Below the pieces are notes generated by a model that saw only the letters and a program-made list of their open reading frames with translations, was not told the DNA's origin and made no database searches. Below, one piece after another: positions 22,532 through 33,664 of a stretch of DNA of 64,000 nucleotides. Made by a program: the position numbers and the translations under genes. Numbering within the stretch: the first letter of the stretch is position 1; the number at the start of each line of letters is the position of its first letter. This DNA comes from Istiophorus platypterus (lineage: Eukaryota > Chordata > Actinopteri > Istiophoriformes > Istiophoridae), in NCBI GenBank assembly GCA_016859345.1, contig CM029131.1:4832820-4896819 (forward strand). Reading direction: 5' to 3'.

Positions 22532-24133
22532 TTTGGAGAAAAGAGAACAGAAAAAAAAAAAATCAATGAGGGATATCGACGACTATCGGAAAGGAGCGAT
22601 GGAAGTGAAGCTGTCAGTGCATGTTATTTTTTTTTTTTTTTCTGTTTCTTATCATTTGATTGTCGATAAATATTGGGGTTATTTATACCGTACTAGGTGG
22701 TGCAGATTAAATCCACGTCTGCGCAGTCATCATCTCCTTTATGAATGTAAAACTGTGTTATTTTATGGTGTGCCAATTGTTGACTTTCAGATATCCAGAC
22801 ATGCAGATGAGCATGACCAATTAACGTCACTCAGATGCTTATGCTGCAAAGTTAATGTAGCTACAATAACAGTTCCGTGGTTTTTGTGTGTCAATGAATA
22901 TAGCCTGCTTTGGGTGAGAGGAAAGGGGGAAAAAAAGAAAAGAAAAAAAACAAGAAGTAATTTAAACGGGGGGTTTATACCATCATATTTTTCAACAACT
23001 GAGCAAAGAAGTGTTTTCAATTGAGCTATGTAGGTATAATTCGATCTATGTAAACAGCGCAGGTAGACTGATGTAGACTAGAATGCTTTTTTTAATGTCA
23101 GAAAAAAAAAGTATTCCTCCACAAAAAAAAAGCTTATGGCTATGATTCACTTTCATCATATTGTGAGCTTTTGTAAAGCCATCTAATCTTGTCCAAATAA
23201 GAGAACTGAAACTCACTGTATTTAATACAAAATGTGCTTCAAATAGGCTTTTTGGGGGAACAACAAAGGGGGGTGTTGCTTTCTAACTTATGGGGCCGGG
23301 GGCCACGCTATGTCAAGAACTCAGCATGTGGAGATACAGGAGGTGGGGGGGAGGGGGCGCACACACACATACACAAACACACAAACACGAACACAAACAC
23401 ACACACACAAACACACTTTCTCTTTACACACACACAAACACATACTGTGGAGGTGTTAAGATAATGCAAGAGGCCTTCTTAAATTCAACATTTTGAATCT
23501 GAGGTTACTCTTCTTCTTGGGGGTTGCATGGTTTTTGTGGGCTCATGAAAACGGTGCCATGACTGAATACCTGTTTTACGGAGTCCCGCCGTCAGGTCTG
23601 CCGCTTAGTCTGTTACCGCTTTAAGTGGACCTGGATTTGGAGAAACACACAAACAAACAAACAAACAAAAAAAAAGGCAAATAAGCATTAAAGGTCTGGG
23701 CCGACTTCCAGTGTTCCAGAATTTCTCAATTCTTTAACTTCTCTGCGGTGTCTGAAACAGATGTGAGGAATGTGCAATTTGCATTTTTGTTTTTCAAATT
23801 TCTTAATTTTGTCGGATCACGATGACGCGCTGGAGACTTATTTTGACTTTCTGTCTTTAAAAGCCCACTTTAAGATGCCTGATTTAGGAAAAAATTTCAA
23901 CGTGATTCGGCCGATATCTACCTAAGAGGCCATGGCCGTAATTAGGGTGTACAGAGTTGACGTGAGGACCCCAGTAGGCCTGCAGTATCTACCCCAGTAT
24001 GCAGACTAGTGCTGTCCATGGTGCTGAATCACTTCCCCCTGCTTTCTTTGTCTGCCTGCCCCTTGCCTTTGCGTGTGTTTGTGCGTGCAGGCCCGTGAGC
24101 GCACACACACAGGCACGCCCCCTGACACACCCT
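22532..24133 (+). repeat. Direct tandem duplication, copy 1 (1602 bp), slitrk1 3' UTR
   Basis: The sequence from the A-run before TCAATGAGGGATATCG to the ACACCCTG motif recurs immediately downstream. Unique landmarks are offset by 1591 bp at the start and 1616 bp near the end; the difference comes from homopolymer and CA length changes. By eye only about five substitutions separate the copies (for example near 23414, 23626, 23940). The copies carry an RE1 site each. This is either a very recent tandem duplication or two haplotypes wrongly placed in series. Confidence 0.95.
24008..24028 (-). promoter_or_regulatory. RE1/NRSE (REST site), near-perfect, in duplicated 3' UTR copy 1
   Basis: Carries GTGCTGTCCATGGTGCTGAA, matching the reverse-complement RE1 consensus at 20 of 21 positions. 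It lies about 2.3 kb after the slitrk1 stop codon. Confidence 0.75.
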
Positions 24134-25568
24134 GTTTGAGAAAAAAAAAAAAATCAATGAGGGATATCGACGACTATCGGAAAGGAGCGATGGAAGTGAA
24201 GCTGTCAGTGCATGTTATTTTTTTTTTTTTTTCTGTTTCTTATCATTTGATTGTCGATAAATATTGGGGTTATTTATACCGTACTAGGTGGTGCAGATTA
24301 AATCCACGTCTGCGCAGTCATCATCTCCTTTATGAATGTAAAACTGTGTTATTTTATGGTGTGCCAATTGTTGACTTTCAGATATCCAGACATGCAGATG
24401 AGCATGACCAATTAACGTCACTCAGATGCTTATGCTGCAAAGTTAATGTAGCTACAATAACAGTTCCGTGGTTTTTGTGTGTCAATGAATATAGCCTGCT
24501 TTGGGTGAGAGGAAAGGGGGAAAAAAAGAAAAGAAAAAAAACAAGAAGTAATTTAAACGGGGGGTTTATACCATCATATTTTTTCAACAACTGAGCAAAG
24601 AAGTGTTTTCAATTGAGCTATGTAGGTATAATTCGATCTATGTAAACAGCGCAGGTAGACTGATGTAGACTAGAATGCTTTTTTTAATGTCAGAAAAAAA
24701 AAGTATTCCTCCACAAAAAAAAAGCTTATGGCTATGATTCACTTTCATCATATTGTGAGCTTTTGTAAAGCCATCTAATCTTGTCCAAATAAGAGAACTG
24801 AAACTCACTGTATTTAATACAAAATGTGCTTCAAATAGGCTTTTTTGGGGGGGGAACAACAAAGGGGGGGGGTGTTGCTTTCTAACTTATGGGGCCGGGG
24901 GCCACGCTATGTCAAGAACTCAGCATGTGGAGATACAGGAGGTGGGGGGGAGGGGGCGCACACACACATACACAAACACACAAACACGAACACAAACACA
25001 CACACACAAACACACTTTATCTTTACACACACACAAACACATACTGTGGAGGTGTTAAGATAATGCAAGAGGCCTTCTTAAATTCAACATTTTGAATCTG
25101 AGGTTACTCTTCTTCTTGGGGGTTGCATGGTTTTTGTGGGCTCATGAAAACGGTGCCATGACTGAATACCTGTTTTACGGAGTCCCGCCGTCAGGTCTGC
25201 CGCTTAGTCTGTTACCGCTTTAAGTGGATCTGGATTTGGAGAAACACACAAACAAACAAACAAACAAAAAAAAAGGCAAATAAGCATTAAAGGTCTGGGC
25301 CGACTTCCAGTGTTCCAGAATTTCTCAATTCTTTAACTTCTCTGCGGTGTCTGAAACAGATGTGAGGAATGTGCAATTTGCATTTTTGTTTTTCAAATTT
25401 CTTAATTTTGTCGGATCACGATGACGCGCTGGAGACTTATTTTGACTTTCTGTCTTTAAAAGCCCACTTTAAGATGCCTGATTTAGGAAAAAAATTTCAA
25501 CGTGATTCGGCCGATATCTACCTAAGAGGCCATGGCCGTGATTAGGGTGTACAGAGTTGACGTGAGGA

Positions 25569-25588
25569 CCCCCCCCCCCCCCCCCCCC
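25569..25588. repeat. 20-base C homopolymer, only in duplication copy 2
   Basis: Copy 1 has four Cs at the equivalent place (about 23969-23972). Either a strong replication-slippage difference or a sequencing or assembly error. Confidence 0.85.
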
Positions 25589-25623
25589 AGTAGGCCTGCA
25601 GTATCTACCCCAGTATGCAGACT

Positions 25624-25644
25624 AGTGCTGTCCATGGTGCTGAA
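25624..25644 (-). promoter_or_regulatory. RE1/NRSE (REST site), near-perfect, in duplicated 3' UTR copy 2
   Basis: Same 21-bp element as at 24008, duplicated with the surrounding 1.6-kb block and unchanged. Confidence 0.75.
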
Positions 25645-25819
25645 TCACTTCCCCCCGCTTTCTTTGTCTGCCTGCCCCTTGCCTTTGCGTGTGTTTGTGC
25701 GTGCAGGCCCGTGAGCGCACGCACACAGGCACGCCCCCCCCCCCCCCGCCCCCCCGACACACACACACACACACCCTGCCCACCCGCCCGCCTGTGCACG
25801 TGTGTGTGTGAGGACAAAT

Positions 25820-25838
25820 GAGAGAGAGAGAGAGAGAG
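25820..25838. repeat. (GA)n tract
   Basis: About nine GA units just after the duplicated block. Confidence 0.85.
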
Positions 25839-25979
25839 CAGCTGCAGACTCTTTGCATGTATGTGTAGAAACCCTTACTTTCCCTAACGCCACCCCTCCC
25901 CTCTTCCCCTTTCACAGATATGTAACCACGCTGCAGCTTGACCTTGGGGACTAACATCTCAGCAGATCTGTGACAAACA

Positions 25980-26022
25980 CTCATCATCATAATCATAATC
26001 ATCATCATCATCATCATCATCA
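25980..26022. repeat. (ATC)n trinucleotide repeat near end of slitrk1 3' UTR
   Basis: TCATCATAATCATAATC grading into eight or so ATC units and then CACCACC. Confidence 0.9.
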
Positions 26023-26252
26023 CCACCACCTCCCTGCGTTTTTTTTGTCCAGTCACCTTGCTTCCCCCTCAACTCCCTGTTCCCTGCTCCTCTGTCCGAC
26101 CACAAGGAGGGGGGGACTGGGGTAACTATGTGTCTCTTCTGTGGAGTATTACTGTGCCACAGCCCACTGATGATTTGTCATAATTTTCAAACGCTGTGTT
26201 TCAAAGATACATTTATATGCTTTGCAATATTTGACCTGCTTCTATTTTGTTA

Positions 26253-26258
26253 AATAAA
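26253..26258 (+). terminator. Poly(A) signal AATAAA, presumed end of slitrk1 mRNA
   Basis: AATAAA is followed directly by a GTGTGGTTGAGGTTG element, the classic GU-rich downstream element. This makes it the best cleavage and polyadenylation site after slitrk1. Cleavage would be expected some 10-25 nt downstream. Confidence 0.55.
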
Positions 26259-29200
26259 GTGTGGTTGAGGTTGAGTAAAAAACACAATGTTTGGTTTTAG
26301 GAACTTTTCATTGGATTTGAATCCGTTGGTGTAATGAGACATGTGACAGGTTTGATTTATCGTGTGTTCGTATTATTTTTGCATAATTTAAATCCTGAAA
26401 GGTTTATAAATACTTAGCTGAGGTACACTGCCTTTGTTCTTCAATACAGAAAAAAGAACCTTTAAAATAACTGCAGTACGGTTCAGGTTTTTACACCATA
26501 TAGCATCAAGATGTGTTTTTATCACATTCATTTCAGATTATACCGTAAGGATTCAATCAGAATCCTTGCAGAGAAAATGGCACATTTTGTCATTTGCTGC
26601 TGTGCTGGGTGTATTATCATACAATGCTCAACACTGCAATATGAATAAGAATGTATTCCTCTACTGTCTAATATGGCACTTTTCATAAAAGGGTTTATAA
26701 ACAGTAATTTATTGGATCTCTTGATGGTAAATACAGAATTAACTAATGCTTTATAGAGCTTAGTAATAGCTCAGTAATAATTTATTACTCAGTAATAAGA
26801 CCAGTGTTAGGGTTGCCAGATTGTGGATAATCACCCTCCAGCACAACACTTTATCGTCTTTAATAGAATGATAATCAGTTTATGAATAGATCTTGGTTCA
26901 TAAGATAAATGGTCAAACAGAGCATCAGAGCATTCTCCCTAATGAATTAAGGAGCTAAAAAGATGAGCAAAGCATCACACAAGAAGAGGATCCTCCAAAA
27001 TGTTGTTCTTATTAATGGCTTATAACTGACTTTATTCCTTAACTATTAATAAAGTAATTAGTTACAGCTTATAATTAATAAAGTAAGTCATTAATCATAG
27101 TTTATCAAACCCCCATAAATGGTACCTTATCAGGAAGTGGCACCTATTTTCTTTACAGTATGTAAAGCCAAACTTCAAGATGGCTGATGTGAAAAAAAAG
27201 GAAAACATTTTTTGAAATCTCATGATTGGTGAATAAGAAGCTAAACGTCGGAAATCACATGGATGCATTTCTTTCTTTTTTGTCTAGAGAACAGGTAAAG
27301 GATCGTTATTTCACTGGTTTATTCCAACTGCTTTTATCCATTGAATACATCCATGCAGTCCTATTACATAAAATGCAAATGCAATAATATTGTGCGGCAG
27401 AGTGGTACACTATATAATATACTGGATAATACATCTTCAGAACATTACATATCTTCTGTGTGAATCCATTAGAGACCGTCTCCTGTCAGGTGTTCCAATG
27501 TGCTGTAGTCCGGTGTGACTCAGTGTCTAACAGTGGGACCCGTTCATTAATGCATCGGATAATGGCTGTTGGAGAGCACAGCGGAGTGGAGTAGCACACA
27601 GCACAGCTGGGGCACACAGCACTCCAACACTGTCGCTGCCCAGCAGGCCTGCCGTAGCTCTTCTGATAGTCCCCCCGAGGAGCTGGCAGTTGATGCAACA
27701 CTTCCAGCAGGGATAACATCATCTGCGCACCTCTTAACGCTCAATTTTGGTGTAAGTCTCAATGGTCTTTATTCTAAGTCAGGGCCCTTTAATCTTGAGG
27801 TTTTAGAAAATAGTTTGCGTATGTGTTCTGTGTTTTGAAGATGTTTTCGCTTCAGGGTTACTACTTCCCGCTGAAAAAAAAACAGTTTACCTGTTGCTGG
27901 TATGGCTGTTCAGTCATCAGGGTGAATTCCCATCACAGCTTCAACACCCACCACCTAACATTATGTCTTGTTTTTCTGCTACCTCAGGCTCATCTGCTTT
28001 GTTTTTCGTACTTGCTAAAAAAAAGCTAACCTCTTTTTTGACATAATGACTTTGAAATATAACCGTGTTATCCCAAGTAGGTGGCGTGCGAAGCAGCAGA
28101 AGGAAAATGAAAACAAAAAAACAAAAAAACAAATCAGAAGTGATAACGTCTGTCATTCAACATATTTGTCTCCCCTGCTTTCATGTCTCAGATTCACACA
28201 GAGTTCAAAATGACAGCATTACGATGAAAAAGAAAAAGAACGAATTCAAAAAACTAAAACCCTGGTTTTTGCTTTAATTTGAGCTAAATCATCAGTGACT
28301 AGCTTTTATCTTGCTCCCAATGGTCAGATTCAATGTGTCAGCTCTTGTTTAGGTTTTGTATAAAATCCCCAAAAGATTTTAAGCTCGGGTATTAGCCTTT
28401 GATGTTAGCTTTGATGAAAGTCCCCTGTGTTGCGCTAAAGAGTTGCCAGTAGTGCTGCACTTCCAAACTCTGCAGCCACTGCAACCCTTGCTGCTGGTAT
28501 TGGCCCATGGGGGTGTGTAGCAGTGATTATCTGGCATTATCCCCAGGGATTTTTTGGTGTTGCTCCCAGATATTATTATTGGCCCATCCAGTGCAAGCCT
28601 ATAAGTCTCAGTGGTTGGGTTTTATTAACGCTTATGTTCTTTGTGAGCCACAGCAGTTATGGAATGCCGTCCGTTCTTTTATGTTGCGCTTGGATTCGGG
28701 GCCGGTGATTGGTATCGAATACACTGGAGTGCAAGTGTTTTACATGAAAGGGAACACAGAAGTTTGACAAGCGGGCATTAGCTGGCACAGTCATGGTACG
28801 TCTCAATATCCCTTTCAATATGCAATCATATCCCAAAAACACATCTCAAATATAATTACATAAACAAAGCAAAATCTACAGAGGGTAAAAATGTGTTTGT
28901 GCTGGGTGGAATTCGCCGGCGGCTTTGCTCAGTGTGCTCTTTCGATATAGTTACTGTAAGTCTTTTTTCCAAGCGGCAGTCTTTTATTGGTGTATATTCG
29001 GCTTTGTGGCAGTTTGACTCAAGCTAGGGCAGGGTGGAGCTTTAGATCACGGCCCGGCTGCACCCATAGAGCAACACATGAAACAAGCCCAGTAAAAGTT
29101 GCATGCTTTTGAAGCAGCGTTATGCTCTCGCAGTTCAACCGTGGGAAGATAAATCGATCAAACCGCGAGGAGTTCAAATATTTAAAACCTTACTCAAATT

Positions 29201-30068
29201 CCCATGTCTGCCAGGCAGACTGTAGAGCAAACACCCTAAGTAATTAAAAGTCATAATTGACCCAGATCTGTTGTCAACCCACTGCGCCGGCCTACGTCAA
29301 ACCACCCACCGGGCCTTTAATCAAGATGAGTGAATGGCCTACCGAGTGTTTCCTCCAGCTCTAAGTAATCCTCTTCTTCCAGCCCCCACTTATCGATTAT
29401 CTCATTGATTTGATTTAGCGGCCACACGCGCGGCCATTCCTCACCGGCATTCCAGGCATTATGTGGCTCTACCTGATCTGATTACACTGCTCAAATGGGA
29501 GCAACAACCGCCGTACAAAATGGAGTTTGTTTGCAGTCATAAAATAAGCACGTGAGATTTGTTCGGGGAGGAAAGGGACTCCTCCGTTTAGGACTAATTC
29601 ATTTCTTTCAACACACCTCACCCGGCGCATATAAGCGAATGTATCGTCGCGCACGTACTGTACAGCTCGACACAAGAACTTTTAATTTCCTGAAGCCATC
29701 TTGGTCTGAACCCAAGGAAACCTGCACTCATTGCTTTTTTATAATTATCTGGCCGGTCAGAGAACAGCTTGTAACTGGGCCAAAGGGAGTTTGGCCTATT
29801 GAGCGCTCAGTAAGAGCCTCTCCAAGCCCAGACACATTATAGCCTCCCTTTTTATACCGGAATATTTGTACACCCGAGACTGTCCACTCTTTTGGCAGAA
29901 CTGCCATTAAAGTGCTGTAACGGTTCATACATGCAGATGCTTTACCCAGGCTCTTAAATAGACCCAGTACAGAGAAAACTGAAGTGATAAACCTTCCCTT
30001 TGTCACACTGTGACCATGCACATCTGAAGAAGGTTCTTGTTTGGGCTCTACATGAATAAATGTATACA

Positions 30069-30100
30069 TTTTATCAGTCAAATGTCTTTGACTGATAAAA
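30069..30100. repeat. Perfect 14-bp inverted repeat with 4-base loop
   Basis: TTTTATCAGTCAAA, loop TGTC, then its exact reverse complement. Outside the perfect arms, TGTATACATT on the left can pair with AATGTTACA on the right across a small bulge, giving a stem of over 20 bp. Confidence 0.8.
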
Positions 30101-32705
30101 AAATGTTACAGTGTGTTAATCTAAATAGTGATTCTACCAATGTTTCCCTTCACTTAGACCCAAAGAGGCCTTACGGATGTAAAAAATCTAATAACTGCAA
30201 TACAAATAGATGTATTTAGGATTTAGCCCATGAAAAAAAATCCTTTGTTCTTAACAGCTGGGACAGAACTGATGCATAATCTTCTGTAGTGGACTTACAG
30301 AAATATACTGTAGGTAACACCTACGTGTTCAAAATTCTGTTCTCAGGCAATTCTCAAATAATTAGGAGAATAAAATCTCAAATTAGGTTAATAGGTATGA
30401 AAGCTTATTGCAAACACACGTTAAAAAGGTCAATTTATATACAAGTTGCTGGGGCTGAGAATCCTAAATTATCAGCATTTAAAGTAAAAGTTAAAACAGT
30501 GCCAACAAATCAAAGTTGCCTCTTGCTTCAACAAGTGTGAGAGAGTTTTGGTTTGTAAATTATGAATAATAACAAACTGAGAAAGTTATATTTTTATTAT
30601 TTTAACCATTCTTAAGAGCTTGTAGGAGGTGGTGTGTATCTTTTTATACGTAAGATTCTGATAAGACGGCACTGTGGTTCTTAACCTCTCAACCTAGGGG
30701 TTGGCTACGTTAGCATGTTAGTATGAAATAAAAGCTCAGATATTCACTTTTGATTGAGTGCATAAAGTACTTGTATGATGGCAACACCTTCAGGATGTAG
30801 GAGGCATTTAGGCCCAGTTTGGAGAGTAGGTCAAATGCGTCAGCGCCGGAAACACAATCCTAATCGTTCTGCAGGCAAATATTAATCAAAATGTCTCGGT
30901 CTTTACCCTCTCTGATAAAATCAAGCATGGATCAGGCAACTGTGGTCGTGTTTCACCCGTCTGAAGACTGATAACTTTTATGCTTTCAGATTATTGGATG
31001 ATTGTCAATTTTCATTTTAGTAAAATATTTTAATCTTGAGAAAAGGGGCACATCTGATATTGGTGATAAATTAAAAAAAAGAAAGAAATGATGGATATAG
31101 TGAAGGGATTTCATTTATTTTACCTTAGAGTAATTTCACAGAAGTAAAAAGTTTGTTGCATCGAAGTTCTGAGGTTTTTTTTTGAACTACACCCTTTTTT
31201 TATTATTCACATTGCACAAACTGACACGACGCTCATTTTGGTCAGCTTTGTTGGAGGGTTGAGGTGTTTCCATTTGACTCGCACAATATGAAATAAATTG
31301 TTGGGCCGACATTACTTAAAAATAACAAACAGCAATAAGAGCACATTTCAGAGAAGGATACAAACCTCAGCCTCATTATCTCTAATTTCCACATGGTGCT
31401 TCAGTTTAGTTTTGCACAAATTCATGTCACTGTTTCCTGTCTGAACCAATTCAACATTCCATGAATTGCAAAGTAGCGCAATTACACTTGACAGACATGT
31501 TGGATCCTTTGTTACCAAAGTGGTGTCATTTCAAGGACTTTATTTTAATGAGTCATTTGTTTTCCAAAAGGAGTATAATGAAGTGTTTTGGAATGACCTT
31601 TCAGATAAACCCATTACAGTGAGCCTGATTAATCTTATCATACACTAAATGCATAATTTCCAAAACAAGATACTAACACTTTTTGCTTCACTTTTGTCTT
31701 TTTTTTTTTTGTTGTTTTTTTCATTTTTGAGTGCGTACACCTCACCTTCTACTGCATTAGCATGCTCAGTGGCTTCCGCTATTTGGAGGTAACTTTGAAC
31801 TTTATTGAAATATCGGCCCGAAGCAGAGTGAAAACATGAAAGGTGAAACTAATTTGCATTGGCACACACTGCGCTGTGCAGGGAGCTTCACCACCATTAG
31901 GCAGATGCACAGCAGGCTTTGATATGCCAATGTACAGTGTCAATATTGTGTGACATATGTTGACCGGTGTCCGTTTGCGAACAGAAGGAGCACATTTGGT
32001 AGAAGTGCGCTCTATAGGAGAATAAACACACTCCGAGGCTCTTAAATCCAACTGTGCACCTAGACAGGTGTTTCGATGAAATATTCATTGCGAGGAATTT
32101 GAAGTTCAGCCACAGATGATATAAATAGCAGCTACATGTAGAGGTTTATGAGCAAAAGGGGGAGACAATTCCGTGATGATGCCACACGACCAGGCTTCCT
32201 CGCCACCTAAACTGTGCGTTAGAAACGGCACAGTGAATGAAATCTCCTATTCAAGGGGTGTTTTTCGTGTGAAGAAACAAGCTGAATGGCACAAAGTTGC
32301 CAGGGAAAAGGTCATCCTTTTTTCATTCCTTTCCCTCACTACATTGTTTGCCCTCCTTTCGACTCACTCCTCCGCCATTTAGATGGATATGTTTTGATTT
32401 TTCGCTCCTTTGTCACTCTTTTGATGACTGGCGAATCGATAGCCTCTTGAAGACGGGGCTGTGGTGGGGGCAGGCATTGACTTTCCTTACACCCACTCTA
32501 TTTAGCCTGACAGTTTGAGGCAGCTCACAACAAAAACATCATCATCCCCATCAACAAAAACAGTCCAAAAAAAAAAACAAAAAAAAAAGGGAAAAGAAAA
32601 CAACTGCTGAAATCAGTCAGTCAACGTTTCCTCCGATTATGTGTGTGTCAAACAAATTGTCCACACGTCCTCATTCCTCTTTGTTATGAGCAGTTATAGT
32701 ATCTT

Positions 32706-32738
<33 letters not shown>
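32706..32738. repeat. (GT)n microsatellite
   Basis: About 16 GT units. Confidence 0.9.
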
Positions 32739-32741
<3 letters not shown>

Positions 32742-33564
32742 TGTGCGACCAGACTTGCATCTTTTTCTGTCTCTGGTTGCTGCCACTACTCTCCAAGAAA
32801 AGTTTTGCTTTTCCCATCTTCTATTTGCCTGGAGGACTTTTTTTTTTTTTTTTTTTCCAAAACAAGAGCATATTCTTCCCCTCGCTGTCTCTCTTATATT
32901 CAGTTTTAGACAAAGTGTTGAGCTGTTGCTCGGCACCTCAGGCTATGAACACTGGTATCGCGCTAATGCTCTGGAGTTAAAGGATTAAAGGTTTGTTGCA
33001 CAAATACCACATGATGAGAAACTGGGCAATTGTTTTAGAAAATGTTACTGGCAATTAATCCATTGTTTGATGTGGTGGAATTTATTTTCAGGCTTTCTGG
33101 CTCTCTCAGCTGTAAATTTTAGCTGTTTATCAGTTACCAGGTTTTTTTTTCCTTCAGCAGACATGGTTTACCCTTGACCTGACCCCCCTCGCTGCACAAA
33201 CACACACCCACACACAAAAATACGAACACACTCCCTCTCTCCCTCTCCCTCTCTCGCACAGACACACACACACACATACCCAGATATGAATGCATGCTAG
33301 ATAAATGTTGTCCTTAACCTGGCGTACTACAACCGCTCAGCAAATGCCAGCTGGGTCAACAGATGCCCTGGGCATTCTAGCCCACTCCCATACAAAGAAC
33401 ACCGGAGCCGTCCCGTCATCTATGGGCACATAAACTCGCATGCAGGGACACACACACACACACACACACATGCATGCAGCGGCAAAAGGTATAATTTTGC
33501 AAACAATGCCTGCTTTTTAGGCAGATATATGCAGTAATTAGCAAATTATAATTTTTACAGGTTT

Positions 33565-33664
33565 GAGGTTTAGATAGTAAAAGATAGTGTATACTTCAAA
33601 AATATAAAACATAAGAGGTTTAGATAGTAAATGACGATGTATAGTTCAAACATAAAATCAGAAC
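33565..33664 (+). repeat. Tandem pair of diverged 50-bp units
   Basis: GAGGTTTAGATAGTAAA begins at 33565 and again at 33615. The rest of each unit (GATAGTGTATACTTCAAA against GACGATGTATAGTTCAAA) matches apart from a few changes. A simple local duplication. Confidence 0.85.

Larger units (their letters stand above)
24134..25778 (+). repeat. Direct tandem duplication, copy 2 (1645 bp), slitrk1 3' UTR
   Basis: Second copy of 22532-24133. It begins at a fused TTTGAG plus A-run junction, lacks a few bases present at the start of copy 1, and ends at the same ACACCCTG motif before single-copy sequence resumes. Its length gain comes mainly from a 20-bp C run (25569-25588), longer G runs and a longer C/CA tract at 25735-25773. 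Confidence 0.95.
21702..26275 (+). other. Presumed long 3' UTR of slitrk1
   Basis: No other gene lies between the slitrk1 stop codon and the first well-formed poly(A) signal with a downstream GT-rich element, at 26253. The interval is about 4.6 kb. It includes a (CA)n repeat, the 1.6-kb tandem duplication, two RE1 sites and a Pumilio-type motif. An AATAAA-rich stretch at 22060-22081 could serve as an earlier, weaker site. The extent is inferred, with no transcript evidence. Confidence 0.5.
26276..33564. other. Gene-free DNA downstream of slitrk1
   Basis: AT-rich unique sequence with one GT repeat and the hairpin at 30069. Intermediate-GC stretches such as 29270-29560 look less decayed than their surroundings and are candidates for conserved non-coding elements, but this needs cross-species alignment. 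No gene seen. Confidence 0.5.

Noticed and set aside
22455..24594. Frames of 189 and 173 codons inside the duplicated block
   Set aside because: Both sit in the presumed 3' UTR, include translated homopolymer runs and show no domain. The second is simply the duplicate of the first.
28074..28087. CTCF-like motifs here and at 41095-41108 and 49515-49528
   Set aside because: Each matches 12 of 14 positions of a degenerate consensus. A rough count shows that several such matches are expected by chance in both strands of 64 kb.
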